DNA of 64,000 nt from Nyssa sinensis (GCA_008638375.1 CM018038.1:11851740-11915739); one strand, 5' to 3'. Shown: positions 25,012-37,500, counted from the stretch's first letter. The notes: a model not told the origin generated them from the sequence alone. Numbers and translations are program-made.

Positions 25012-25342
25012 TGTAAAAAATATAAAATAACAGGAAATAGCCAAAAGAAAAGCAGAGATGATTTGCTAAAACTTTGATTGTATTACTCAAAAATGAATGA
25101 TCTGAACAACAATTACAATCATATAAATACTAAAAAATGTCCTAAAAAAATCTCAACCAACACCAACTATCTTTTGAATTTATTTGCCTAAATAAAACCC
25201 ACTAACTCCTAAATAAAAGGAAGATAACATCAGTTTCCTAAATAAATGGAAAACTTAAAACTAACTAGACTTATTCAACAAAGACTAATTCAGCAACTTC
25301 TAACATTCAAAATATGACAGTAAGTTTCACTAATTTGCAACA
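25012..25342 (-). repeat. 3' LTR of copia-2
   Basis: On the minus strand it starts TGTTGCAAATTAG and ends TTTTTTACA. It follows the purine tract AAGGGGGAG. It matches 32915-33244 apart from about ten changes. Confidence 0.92.
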
Positions 25343-27467
25343 CTCCCCCTTAGTGCAAACTTGCTGTCAACAACACCAAGAGCACTTCGAAACACTTCAA
25401 ACTTTGCTTTGCTGAGTGCTTTGGTAAATATATCAGCAACTTGAGCTTCCGTTCGTATTTTCTGCAGCTGAATGTCCTGAGTCAAAACCTTTTCTCGAAT
25501 GAAATGGTAATGTGTTTCAATGTGTTTTGTGCGAGCATGAAACACTGGATTTTCAACAAGCTTAATTGCACTTTCATTGTCACAGTGAATGGGAACTGAA
25601 TAGTCCAAGATAGAAAACATTTCTTGAATAAGCCTCTTAAGCGAAATACACTCTTGAGTGGCCATATTAGTTGCTACATATTCAGCTTCACAACTTGAAA
25701 GAGCAACAGTAGTTTGCTTTTTACTGCACCATGAGATAGCTGCTGAACCTGTATTAAAACAATACCCTGTTGTGGAGCGCCTATCATTCATGTCACCAGC
25801 CCAGTCTGCATCTACAAAACCAGTCAAAAAAAATGATGTATCCTGCTTATATAGTAACCCAAAATTCAGAGTGCCTTTTACATAGCGAAGAACCCTCTTT
25901 GCTGCAATTAAGTGACTCTCACGTGGTTTGTCCATAAAATGAGAGATGACTCCTACAGAATATGAAATGTCAGGCCTTGTGATAATTAAATAGAATAAAC
26001 TACCAACGAGCTGTCGAAAAGGTGTTGCATCTTCTAGTAGTTTTCCTCCATCTTTAGTTAACTTCAAACAAGGTTCCATAGGAGTAGTCATTGCCTTTGA
26101 CTCCCCCATATGAAAACGATTCAGTAAGCTTGCTGCATATCCTTTTTGAAAAACAAAATATCTATCTGAATTTTTAACCTCCAAGCCAAGAAAACAGCTA
26201 ACTTTTCCCAAACTCTTCATTTCAAAACGAAGAGACAAAGCATCTCGAAGACGAGTTATTTCAGCATTGTCATCACTAGTAATGATCATATCATCCATAT
26301 AGAGAAGGAGCATTGTGCATACTGAGGTTGTTTTCTTAAGAAATAAACTTGAATCTGCATTTGAAGACTTGAAACCACAGAAATCAAGGTATTGAGCGAT
26401 TTTACCATACCAAGCACGTGGAGCTTGCTTGAGGCCATACAAAGCCTTCTTGAGTCGGCACACATAATCTGGAAACTCCTTAGAAATGAATCCATGTGGC
26501 TGCTCCATAAAGATATCTCGATCCAACTCCCCATAAAGGAATGCATTCTTCACATCTAATTGCCACAATTTTCAGCCTTTGTAAGCAGCTAATGAAATAA
26601 TTGTTCGAATCGTCACCATTTTGGCAACAGGGCTACAAGTCTCCTCGTAATCTATACCATATTGCTGAGAGAAACCACGAGCAACAAGACGAGCTTTATA
26701 CCTGTCGATAGTACCATCAGCCCTTTTCTTCAACTTGTAAACCCATTTACAAGTAACTAATTTAACATTCTTTGGCTTCGGAACAAGCTCCCATGTGCAG
26801 TTCTTGCTTAGAGCTGATATTTCCTCCTGCATTGCTTCCTCCCATTCAGAAACACCTTTAGCTTCATTGTACGACTTAGGTTCATTTTCACATGCATCTC
26901 CCATCAGAAAACAGGACACAATAGAGCAATGATTTAACTGAACTTCATAATCAGTTAAATAATCAGGTTGCTGTCTTTGTCTAGAAGACCTCCGAATAGT
27001 AGTCCCTATAACCTCATCTTGCTGAATAGTTTCTCCAGAAGAAGTAGTATTGCTCCCCTTTTCACTGGATGCATCATCACCGAAGAAGGGTGAAAGATCA
27101 GCTATGCCTCTATTCGGATTTGCATCAATCTGATATGATGAAACTTCGTCAAACACTACATCACGAGAAACAACAACTTTCTTTGTTTCTAGATCCATAC
27201 ATCTCCAACCTTTCCTGTGAGTGTCATAACCAACAAAAATACAACGCCTTGCCCTTGGGTCAAGTTTAGTCCGATTAGTTTTTGAGACGTGAACATAACA
27301 GACTGAGCCAAAGACTCGAAAATAACTCACATTGGGTTTGTGATGGTATAGTGCTTCAAAAGGAGATGATTCTGTCCCTGGCCATGGAGGTAAACGATTT
27401 ATGACATGACAAGCTGCTTGAATAGCTGCTGCCCATAACTTTCTCGGAAGGTTCTTTGCATGCAACC
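25330..27467 (-). pseudogene. Copia-2 pol, 3' part: end of integrase, reverse transcriptase, RNase H
   Basis: Minus-strand frame resuming right after X1 (LHAKNLPRKLW) and continuing through the integrase C-terminal region with VFGSVCYVHVS. A TGA interrupts it near 26574, and the same frame then continues to 25330. Reverse transcriptase has WQLDVKNAF and LLLYMDDMIIT, where YMDD replaces the commoner copia YVDD. RNase H keeps SSCEAEYVA, HCDNESAIKL and HARTKHIETHYH. The frame ends inside the 3' LTR, as usual for copia. Apart from the single TGA this half is intact. Confidence 0.9.
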
Positions 27468-27611
27468 ATGAGTATAAGAATTTGAATTTTTGAAGGAAAT
27501 TTTTTATTTATTTATTTTATTTATTATTTATCTAAAGATGTGTGTATGCATGAAATGAGAATGGGTGGTGTGTTACATATGTATGTATGTATGTGTTTGA
27601 TGTAAGACATG

Positions 27612-27644
<33 letters not shown>

Positions 27645-28840
27645 TTAAATGGATTGTGTGTGTGCAGGTGACTAGGTGTGCGTGTGTGCGGCTGAGTGTT
27701 GGTGTGTGGGTGTGAGCATGAGTGGTATAAAATATAGATATATATATATAAAACCCACAATGTCAACTTTGCATTTAATGCAAAGCTGCAATGTGAAGGG
27801 ATGGAACGGCTAAGAACAGTAGGGAAATCAGAGAGGGTAGGGCTGCTGCAGAAGTTGCGTGTGGCCATGTATATGCCTGTGTGTATAGGTTGAGTGTGTG
27901 CATGTCAGGTGGGTGGAGTGGTGCAGGTCAAACCGTAGGGAGAGAGAGAGAGAGATATAGAGAGTAGAGACTGAGAGGCAGAGTGAGAGTTTAGGGTTGG
28001 GACTAGGAGTCGGAGCAGAAGAGGAGAGGGAAGGAACCGCACTGAGAAAAACCAAAGATAGAGGTGAGAGGTTCAGTTCTAATTTTTATTCTTATTCTAA
28101 TTTTTTTTTGCATGTTGGTTGATTTAAATTGTAGGGTCATGTAGATAATTTTAAGAGAAAAATAATGCAAAAAGAATGAGCTGGATTGATTCAAAAATAA
28201 GAGAAAAATTAACGGTTACAGGTTTATAACAGTTTAGTTTTTCTTGATATTTTATGCATAAAATGATGTTTAAAAGGTTTAGATGCGACCCCCTTAAGCA
28301 CAGGAAATTTTTAGGAAAATAAATGGTGCAAAACGGTAGAAAAATGAGCAATAACAAGAGAAAAATTGGCTGGCCGGAGCTAGCCGAAAAACTGGGACAG
28401 CCACTGGATTTACCTAAATTTGAAAAGTTGGGGACGGTTTTGTGGGAAACACATTAGGTAGTTATGACCTTGGGAGATAGAGGAAAAAGATGGCATTGAT
28501 TTTTAGTTGGAAAGTTGATTGGAGAAGCCGCCGGTGCCGGAAGGGATGACCGGTGTTCCACCGGAAACGAGCTGGTGCGCTGTACGCATGGAGCTTGGGC
28601 CATGGGCTTAGGCTGGTTTGGGTCTCCATTTTCTTTTAAAAACCATTGGGTCTGTTGGGTTTAAAAGAGGGGGTTAGGCTTACTGATGCTGATTTGGGCC
28701 TGTATTTTTTTTAAAAACCCTTGGACTTGTTTTGGGTTAAGGAGGAATGGGCCTGTTTTATTTAAAAGGGAAAGACATTGGGCCATTTTTAATTGGGCCC
28801 AACAGAGAGAAAGAAACAAAAAGAGAAAAAAATAAAAAGG

Positions 28841-28925
28841 GGTGCGTTGCGATTGGTGGGGTTTGAACGCGGAACCAAGAGGGAGAAGCCAAGCCGTTAG
28901 CCACTGAGCCACTAAGGCTCATGCA
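28841..28925 (-). other. tRNA-like pol III promoter unit inside X1
   Basis: On the minus strand: an A-box match (TGGCTCAGTGG), then a B-box match (GTTCAAACCC) about 43 bases later, then a T run (CCCCTTTTTATTTTTTT) of the kind that stops RNA polymerase III. X2 carries the same arrangement at 43085-43185. There is no plausible full cloverleaf, so this is not called a tRNA gene. It could be a SINE head or a fossil tRNA captured by an ancestor of the family. Confidence 0.45.
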
Positions 28926-29043
28926 ACCATATACCGAGTGGATATATATATATCATATACTTAAATAAATAATTTAATTAAATTAAATGTCTCGAAATGT
29001 CCCAGAACCCAAATGAGGCAAGCCTTATATGTTTTCTAACTAT

Positions 29044-29379
29044 TTTGGACTTAATAAGACCAACGGTGAGGTCTGTGATGCAATACGAGGTCCCAAAAAA
29101 TAAAAGACCCGTGAAACCCTTAAAAATTATCAAAATGTCCCTGAATCAAGACGCAGTCAAATGAACTTCGATTAAAATAAAAAGATAGTGGATTTTTATT
29201 ATTTCGAACATTCCGGACTCAACTGTGAAGTCCGATTTATGAGAAGAGGTCTCGGGAAGTGAGAAACCGTGAAAGTGAAAAATGACCGTTTGCCCTTTTT
29301 AGCTCGGATGTCCAAATTGAATTCCACGAAAGTCTAAACCTATTTTCTTCGACGTTCCGGACTCAACAGTAGAGTTTAA
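29044..29379 (+). repeat. Three hairpin blocks of X1
   Basis: Blocks of the form GGACTCAACNGTGNAGTCC, where the two arms can pair, start at about 29047, 29215 and 29359. The last two are 144 bp apart, the same spacing as the two blocks of X2. Confidence 0.6.
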
Positions 29380-30059
29380 TTTGAAAAAATAGAAACTCAT
29401 AAAATAAAGACATAAAATTTGTTGAATAGCATAATTCAAGTAGCAATTGAACTAAGTTGTGTTTCATGATTTTAGGAACACGGAAAGGCAAGGAGAAGGT
29501 GATCTAACCTTCTGTATTTTCACTGTAGTTCCGCTACACTACGAGTACGACTCCTTAGGGTTGAGACAACCCGTCAGGTATGGTGTATTATACTAAGTAA
29601 GGAATAGAATTAAGTTTAGGAATGATTTGATGTTGATTGATTGAATTATATATTTACTTGTTTAACGTCAGAAAATCACATAAGGAATATTGCTTTAAAA
29701 AGAAACCTTGAGTTGATTGTTTATGTTACTCATGTACTTTTTGCTGCTCCATGGAAATGTGGTTTATTCTATGTGTTGGGTTGTACGTGATTTATATTTT
29801 TGGAGAATTGTTAAGATTGTGAACACATGGCTTGAGTATGTATTTCCGTTGATCATGTATTGCATACATTCGTGTGGAAGATGTTTTGTTATTCAAATGT
29901 TGTGATTGCTTTAAGTGGAATACATTGTTTAAAGGCATGTTCTATGTGTTGGTAAAAATTGCTTATCTGAGATTGTATTGTTGCATGATGGAATTACAGT
30001 ATATTGGCATAGTGTGATGCATTGAAAGCGTAGTATGGGTTGAGCACGTGGTGCTAAAT

Positions 30060-30141
30060 ATGGTACTCAGCTTCCATCGGATGTGTTCTGAAAACGAGAC
30101 ATGGTACTCAGCTTCCATCGGATGTGTTCCGAAAACGAGAC
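30060..30141 (+). repeat. 41-bp tandem duplication in X1
   Basis: A 41-bp unit starting ATGGTACTCAGCTTCC occurs twice in a row, with one visible change (TTCTGAAAA versus TTCCGAAAA). Confidence 0.9.
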
Positions 30142-30905
30142 ATGGACATGGCATAGAATTGACATGGTTGTGGCATAGAATTGGCATGGTTGTGGCATTG
30201 AGTTGTGTGGGTGTTTCATAGGCATTGTCACTACATTGCATGGATAACTTGGATGTTATGTGGATTACTGCTATTACATGGTATGGATAGTTTGGAAGGC
30301 ATGTGAATTATTGTTATTACATTGCGTAGATGATATTGAATGACATGTAGATTATTGCTAGTGCGTTGTATGGATTAGATTGAATGACATATAGATATAA
30401 TTATACACTTGCACATGCCACACCTTAGATCATGTTAATGAGTTGGATGACATGTAGAATATTGCTAGTACATTGCATGCATGATGTTGAATGCCATGTA
30501 GATATAACTGTACACTTGCACATGCCACGCCCTTAATTTTGTTCCTTGCATTAGCATTACATCATACCAACAGTTGAGCTGACCCATACGTGGGATAACT
30601 CCCCACAGATGACGTTCCCGGCACTCGAGACTTGAGGAAGTCTTGCAGAGTGGAGGAGACAGGAGCTTAGAATGATCTTGGCCCTTGGGAGCATATTTCA
30701 AGATGTATTGATATTGTATGAGGGCTTAAGCCCGAATGACATGTTGAATGTTTTTATTTATCGTGCCTTACATGGATGTACATTGAAGGAAATGAATGTA
30801 AGTTTAGGTTGAATCCGTTAGATTGTCCTTTATTCTCTTTATTATTTTATTTTCCTTTCGTCTCGTTACTCACGCCTTGGGTTCGCTGGGATTCGGGGCG
30901 TGACA

Positions 30906-31548
30906 ATGACAAGTACATGGATATAAAATGTGCCAACTTGCGCTCAGTAACGCCATTTTGCTGTGGAGTTTCTGGACAAGTCATTTGACTCCGAATGCCA
31001 TGTTCTTTGCAATAATTTAGGAATTGATCAGACATGTATTCTCCTCTATTGTCGGTGTGTAGACACTTTATTGGCAGCCCAAATTCTTTCTCCACCTGCT
31101 CCTTGAATTCAATGAATTTGGAGAAAGTCTCACTTTTGTGTTCCAAGAAAAACACCCAAGTGAACCGAGAAAAATCATCCACAAGAACCATTACATAATG
31201 AAAACCATAGTAACTGGGTGTTCTTGTTGGCCCCATCAGATCTAAATGTACCAGTTGTAACGCAGCAGTAGCTCTATTCTTTGAATTCGGGAAAGGAAGA
31301 CGATGTGATTTTCTATACTGGCAACCAGGACAAACCACATCTTGATGAATTTCTTTAAAGAGAGGAACTCTATCAAGAAGTTTCTTTGTAGAGATTTTCT
31401 GCAGCAATTGATAACCAACATGGCCTAACTGAGCATGCAAAAGTGTCACACTTGCATTCTGACCTATCTTTTCAACATATGCATCACTTGCAGACAATAC
31501 ATAGAGTGAGTCTTTTTTTTTTTCCAGTAAATAAAACATCAGCTTCAA
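30906..31548 (-). pseudogene. Copia-2 integrase, 5' part
   Basis: Minus-strand frame with the GAG-pre-integrase region (LLHAQLGHVGYQLL), the HHCC-type zinc ligands (HAQLGH and CPGCQYRKSH), and the catalytic core (LDLMGP, LVDDFSRFTW, LHTDNRGEY, TPQQNGVTERK). It is cut off by X1 at 30906. It is offset by one base from the gag-protease frame at the A11 run near 31513-31523. Confidence 0.88.
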
Positions 31549-32860
31549 GGTGTTTTATATTGGAAATAATTTTCACATCATCTGGACCAAAAAGAACATA
31601 CCTCTCAGAATCAGCAATTTGGGAAACTGAAGTGAGATTCTTCTTTAAGCCTGGAACATGATAAACATCTTTGAGAGAAACGCCACCAGCATTTGAAATA
31701 TCTTTCTTGACATTGAAATTTCCTTCTTTCACTACTGGATGTAATGAATTATCAGCCGTAACAATGGCTCTTTTTCCATAATGTGGACGAACTTCAGAGA
31801 GTAAAGAAGCATTTCCTGTTGCATGATGAGAGCAACTAGAATCAACAATCCAATCCTTGCTGTAGTCTATGGAAGCATTAGCATAAGTTTCCACGTTGGT
31901 TTGTTGAACAACAGAATTCAAAATAACAGGTTGATCAACAGCTTCAATAGATAAGCATTGCTTCCACTTGAGTTGTTCAAACTCACTAGTTTCATGTGCA
32001 ACATTTGCTCCTGTGAGATTTACACGGCAATTTTGTTTAATGTGGCCTGATTTCTCACACCGATTACACACCACCTTTACACGACAATCGCACTTTAAGT
32101 GTCCTAGCTTTCCACACCTATAGCAGCTTCTTGAATTGCCTCTGGACTGCCCTTCAGTTTTGGATTGCTTGTTGTCACCTGAAGAATGCTTGGAGAAAGA
32201 ATTGCTTTCTGCTTTGTCTTTTGTGTAAAGAGCATCCTCCACTTGAGAGGGAGATTGCTTGTTGCTGCTGGCCATTTGTTTCATTAATGCTTCCTGATTT
32301 GAGAGCAGATTCTCCAGCTCAATAATAGAAGGTTGATTTGCCCACCTTTGTATCGAAGAGATAAAGGGCATAAACTCTTCTTGCAATCCGCGAATAAGAT
32401 AACGACGCAAACGAGCGTCACTCACAGGCTCCTCCATATCCAATTTTGAAATTTCAGAACATAAAGTTTTAATTTTCAGAAAATATTCTGAAATTGAAAG
32501 ATTATCTTGAGTTATCCCAGCAAGTTGGTTCTCCAAAAACTGCAGCCTCATCGTGTTCTTTTGAGTGAACAACCTTTCAAGTGTCTCCCACACTTGCTTT
32601 AGTGACTTTCCATCATGAACATGCTGGATGTACTCCTGACTGATCGATGTTCGCAAAGCAAATAAAGCTTTGCCACACTTAATCTTCCACTTCCTCCGCA
32701 ACTTAGCATTCTGTGGTGTATCTTCTGGAATTACAACATCATCACCAGAGATAAGATCCCACAAATCCTGCCCTTGTAGATAAGCTTCCATGCATAGCTT
32801 CCAGTAACTATAATTGTTACCAACAAGCTTGTCTACAGAGACACTGCTTCCACCATTCAT
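31484..32860 (-). pseudogene. Copia-2 gag and protease
   Basis: 458-codon minus-strand frame starting MNGGSSVSVDKL. Order: gag capsid-like region (WETLERLFTQKNTMRLQFLENQ trimmed here to its core LERLFTQK), two CCHC zinc knuckles (CYRCGKLGHLKCDC and CNRCEKSGHIKQNC, about residues 245-280), then the aspartic protease. The protease active-site region reads IVDSSCSHHATG, with Ser where copia proteases usually have Gly in D-S/T-G. The frame loses register with integrase at an A11 run. Start and primer-binding-site spacing look normal. Confidence 0.88.
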
Positions 32861-32902
32861 TTTTACTGAGTAATAAAATCAAAAACACTTGATAGGCAAC
32901 TT

Positions 32903-32914
32903 GGCTCTGATACC
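32903..32914 (-). promoter_or_regulatory. Primer-binding site of copia-2
   Basis: Minus-strand TGGTATCAGAGC directly abuts the 5' LTR. It is complementary to the 3' end of initiator methionine tRNA. Confidence 0.92.
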
Positions 32915-33244
32915 ATGTAAAAAATATAAAATAACAGGAAATAGCCAAAAGGAAAGCAGAGATGATTTGCTAAACTCTGATTGTATTACTCAAAAATGAA
33001 TGATCTGAACAACAATTACAATCATATAAATACTAAAAAATGTCCTAAAAAATCTCAACCAACACCAACTATCTTTTGAATTTATTTGCCTAAATAAAAG
33101 CCACTAACTCCTAAATAAAAGGAAGATAACATCAGTTTCCTAAATAAATGGAAAACTTAAAAATAACTAGACTTATTCAACAAAGACTAATTAACCAACT
33201 TCTAACATCCAAAATATGATAGTAAGTTTCACTAATTTGCAACA
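32915..33244 (-). repeat. 5' LTR of copia-2
   Basis: Near-identical to 25012-25342, followed by the GAGAA duplication. On the minus strand it precedes the primer-binding site and gag. Confidence 0.92.
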
Positions 33245-33254
33245 GAGAACCCCA

Positions 33255-33415
33255 CTCTCCGGCCTCTACAAGCCTTCCGAAACAAAACTTATGTCTTGCG
33301 GTGGGTGGCCTCAAAGGGAATTTTGTACTTAGTGGGAGTCAACCTTGAGACTTGTCCTTTGTAGGGCGCTTACCTCCACCCCTTCCACCACTTAACTACC
33401 CCCTTGGGGTTGATC
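33255..33415 (-). repeat. SINE-like short interspersed repeat
   Basis: Minus strand: CAACCCCAAGGGGGTAG, an A-box-like TAGTTAAGTGG, then a B-box-like GGTTGACTCCC. It shares its boundary phrase and layout with 7085-7275. tRNA-derived SINEs fit best. It begins a few bases beyond the copia-2 duplication, so copia-2 may have inserted beside it. Confidence 0.45.
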
Positions 33416-33419
33416 TTAG

Positions 33420-34527
33420 TCCTTTTACTTGTCACTAAAGCTAGTAGAAATAGAATTACTAGCTAAGTAGTGAGAAAACAAGGGTAATTATGTGATTTTT
33501 CTTATAGTCCACCTGAATATAAGTGCAACAATGCCACTTTATGGAGTTTGGTTTCATTTAGGATGGACCTTGGGCATTCTATTTCATATACTCTTCATAT
33601 TTGGACACCATGAGATGCTTGGCCATTAATCTCATTTAAAAGCAAATGAATTTTTTTTTCCTTCCAAAAATAAATTTAGGTTGAAGCAAACTGCTTTATG
33701 GGGGAGAAATTGAAGATATTAATTTGTATATAAATCTAATCTTTTTTTTTTCCCATCTGCAGGATTGTTTTCAGTGTACGCATGAATTTTGTGATCACTC
33801 CCACCCAGATGAGACCCATGAAGTAACTGTTTGGACCATGACATGGTAGGCCAAAACCAGAATGACCCTGGTTTTGTTGTTGCCATTATTTGCAGAAGAA
33901 ATGGCAGAGCAGTAACTGTCAGCCATTGCTCTCTTGCCCTGAATCTCTTGTACTACTTGCTTATATTTCTTTTGCTAGTTCTGTTAATATCAACTATGCT
34001 TGTAGCAAACACAACAGATTCATGAAGGTGATTATAGAAGTCCGCCTCAACTTCATTTGGGTCGTGTATTTACATCATTTTATTCTTTATCTATACAAAA
34101 TGATGCTTATTCCATTTTTGGGTAAAATATGAGCTTTGTGAAATTAAACTAGACCTACAAGTTTCCTTCTCTTCTTCTGATGCTGCTGCTACTGTTTTTT
34201 TTTTTTAAAATAAACTGTTGATTGCAGAGCTCCATTCCTGTTTGATTTTCAGTGCTTTCAGCAGTTTCTTTTATGCGAACATAATAGCCATGTCCACTGT
34301 CATTTTGACATAATTGAAAGCATAGTTCTTTCTCCTGGATAATACGAGAATAATCAAAAGTGAAATAAAATGGAAATAACGAAATTAGCTTAAAATTGCT
34401 GAAAGTTCAGCTTGTCACATTGTATAAATATCTATGATTTGCATTACAATTATTGCAGCAAGTTAAGCATAATTATTGACTGTAAAATGATAAATTGGCT
34501 TTTCAGTTGAAGATTGAAAGCTCAATA
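33420..34527. other. Intergenic DNA downstream of the beta-xylosidase gene
   Basis: No gene recognised. One exon-like stretch follows a CATCTGCAG acceptor near 33762 (plus strand; includes CFQCTHEFCDH), but no partner exon was found. The right end should contain the minus-strand 3' UTR of the xylosidase gene. Confidence 0.4.
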
Positions 34528-37500
34528 TCAGACTACGACACTAATGGGATGCTCTTTATCCCCTACAACCAGGAAACGAGACCCCTCTTCAATCACCATT
34601 GAACCATCTTCGTTAGCTTTACTGAGGTGCTTACAAGGTCTCAGTGAAAATTCAATTTCAGCTCTTTCCCCTGCATTCAAACTCACACTCTTGAATCCAA
34701 CCAACTGTTTCATCGGACTCCCATTTCTTTGTTTCGCCTGCCTTACAAATAGTAACACCGGGTGCTTACCAGTCATCTCCCCTTCATTTTTAACTCCAAC
34801 AGTAGCTGAGAACTTCATGTTATCACAGAACTTCGTCCCCAGTGCTGAAACTGAAACATGACTGATTGATTCGGAGCTCTCAACCACTTGAGCAGTTGAT
34901 GATTGATTCAAGTAGAGCTTGTTTTGGGTAACAGAGACAAATTCATAAGAATAGGTTGAGTAACTCAGACCATAGCCAAATTCAAAAACTTTTCTGCCCG
35001 TGTAGAACCGGTAAGTGCGCCCAGGATAGCCTGAGGATGGATCAGGCCGCATTCTCATGTCTGTCATCGGTACTTTGATGAAATCATTTGGATACCAAGT
35101 GATGGGTAATTTTCCACCTGCATGACAAATGAAATGCACCATAAATTCATGAATTTTATTAGCAGTACACTGCTTTCTAAAAGTGTTTGTACTAATATTG
35201 TCAACAAATTTTACCTGGGTTATGGTCACCAAAGATGATTTCTGCGAGTGCAATCGCTCCTGCTTCACCTGGATAGCCAGCCCACAAGATGCTTCCAATT
35301 TTTGGGTCATATTTGGCGAAAGTAATATCAACTGGACCTCCACAAAGCAGCACCAGCACAACTGGCTTTTTTGCAGCTTTAGCTACACTCATGATCAGAC
35401 TTTGTTGCTTCCCTGGGAGCAACAAATCCTCACGATCATGATCCTCCCTCTCTTCAGTTTGATCCAATCCCATGACCAACACCACATAGTCCGCTGCCTT
35501 TGCTATCTCCACTGCTTTACTGATTGAAACAGAAGTGCAGTTGACTGCATTGCAGCCCTGTTGATATATGGTGTTTTTAACATAGCCCTGCAAAGCTTGC
35601 AGTGGTGTAATGGATTTGCAAGGAGGGCCAAAATAGTTTCCGATAAGTGTTTTTGCAGTATTGGCATTGGGGCCTATTACAGCAAGGGACATGGTTTTTG
35701 TTTTTGGAAGGGGAAGGAGCTTGTTGGAGTTCTTCAGAAGGACAATGCCATTGCGGGCGGCTTCAAGGGCTAGATCCTGGTGCTCTTGTGTACAGACCTG
35801 GTTTGGCCCAATATCGCCAAAAAGTTGCTTGCTTGGGTCGCCATTGAACAATCCTAGTCTCATTCTTACAGAGAAGAGGTTGTGAAGGGCTCTGTCTACT
35901 TCAGATTCATGCAATTTTTTCTTTTCAATTGCTGATTTGGTGTAATTCTTCAAGTAGGAACCACAGTTGACATCCATGCCTGTGATTTTATTGTTCCAAA
36001 AATATCAAAAAATACAAGCTTGTTAGTCTCTAAATTTGCATTAGAAATTCATCTAAATATGAACATTTATATTCTTCTGTTGGTCAAAAACATTATCAAA
36101 TAATGAACATACATCAGCATTTCACTTGATTATGAGTGACCTTTACAACATGTCTGACATGATTACATTAAATGAGACCATAATAACTATCTAACACGGT
36201 CCACTATCTCTTTATTTGGAGACACTCCATTTCTTTCACAGGTGGGGTCTACTCCATGTGACATCCTCATCTGCAAGATAATCTATATTCATTTTTGTTG
36301 AAATATAAAGACTCCCATTTACATATTACAGGGTAATCACCAATCTTGCCTGAAAAGACCATTGGACCTCTAAGGTGGCATTTTTTTTCTGGGGTCAAAG
36401 GAAGTGCTATTCCAACTTTTACAAAGCTAATACACTTCCTACTCATGAAGCAGCCTAAAAATCCTATGAGTTGTAAGCGTGGTTGATTGAACTCAGGACC
36501 TAAACATTTACAGCACGTCCTTCAAGTCAACTCGCCCATCACCCGTACTTCCAAGGACCCAAGGTGTTGTTACTTACTATATATAAGTAACATCTCCATG
36601 GGCACTTTAACAAATATAAAAATATTAATAAAAAATAAAATATATTAATAATCTCCATTTGCAACCCTTCTTAAGTACAGTGTGTGGGCACACTGCATTG
36701 AAGTCCATAAACTACATGCCCAAGGTGACTAAAATCCACATATCACATGGACCTAATTATGGGCCACCTTTTTAGTGGCATTTTTATTTAGAAGTAGGAA
36801 TTGTCTCTATTTAGTCGGTGAAGATAAGAGTCACGACCATTCGAATATATCTAGTAGATCAAAAAGGAGAACAAAGGACGATAAGCAAGTGGAAAAATGC
36901 ATGCATAATCCAAGAACGAAGTCCTATTCAGGGCCCACTTGGGTGGATAAATAATGCCTCAATCTAAGTGGACCCAGTTGCAATTTTTAACCATGGCTAT
37001 ATAAATATATCATGTACATATATAATACGTAAATCAAGTAATTAAGGAACAGTGATACTTTCTCCTCGTAAATAAAAAGGAAAAAGAAATAGGGTCCACA
37101 TACCAGCTTTAAGAACATCAGCCACTGCATCTTCCGGCAACTTAGCATATCCTTGATTATCATGAATGATGGATACCGCATCACAGTCGGACACGATGTA
37201 CCTGATCATTGATAAACCAGTCTTGCAATTATTTACAAAGATAAAACAGTAAATTTATATTTTTTTTTATTAATGTCCATTTTCCGACCGAGATGATCAG
37301 TATAATATCATAGGAAGAAGAGGTTCCGATAATAAAGAGGAATCAGTTTAATTTACCCTTGAAAACCCCAGAGGCCACGGGCAGTCTTGGATAAGAGATT
37401 GTAATCAGCACAGTTAGGGACCCCATTGATGCGGTTGTAGGCACACATAATACCACTGGCTTGCCCTTGTCGAATGCAACTTTGAAATGGTGGTTGGTAT

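Larger units (their letters stand above)
27473..30905 (+). mobile_element. Non-coding 3.4-kb insertion X1 (solo-LTR or LARD-like), nested in copia-2 integrase
   Basis: It breaks integrase between MYLS and the tryptophan that precedes LHAKN. The target word ATGA is present on both sides (27468-27471 and 30906-30909). The right end reads GGGGCGTGACA. It shares order and motifs with X2 and X3: a microsatellite-rich left part with GA and TG runs, an adjacent splice-donor-like word, a TTTTATGCAT word, an antisense tRNA-like unit (28841-28925), and repeated hairpin blocks at 29047, 29215 and 29359. No protein-coding frame. The left end (TATAAGAATTTG) differs from the TGTAA start of X2 and X3. A very long solo LTR of a Ty3-type element is the likeliest identity. 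Confidence 0.7.
25012..33244 (-). mobile_element. Nearly full-length Ty1/copia retrotransposon in antisense, interrupted by element X1 (copia-2)
   Basis: LTRs of 331 bp (25012-25342) and 330 bp (32915-33244) are flanked by identical GAGAA duplications (25007-25011 and 33245-33249). Read on the minus strand: 5' LTR, primer-binding site at 32903-32914, gag with two zinc knuckles, protease, integrase, reverse transcriptase, RNase H, a purine tract at 25343-25351, and 3' LTR. Without the 3.4-kb X1 insertion in integrase it is about 4.8 kb, a normal copia length. The LTRs differ at roughly ten positions, so it is fairly young. It is inactive: X1 interrupts it, one frame offset lies at an A11 run, and one TGA interrupts it before reverse transcriptase. 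Confidence 0.93.

Noticed and set aside
28841..28925. True tRNA gene
   Set aside because: A- and B-box words are good, but I could not fold a convincing acceptor stem or anticodon arm. Kept as a tRNA-like unit only.
33762..33845. Single exon with a Cys/His-rich peptide after a CTGCAG acceptor
   Set aside because: No partner exon, start or recognised family nearby. One acceptor-like word is not enough for a gene call.
35561..35885. Plus-strand open frames opposite the xylosidase gene
   Set aside because: They are mirror frames of the conserved GH3 exon on the minus strand.
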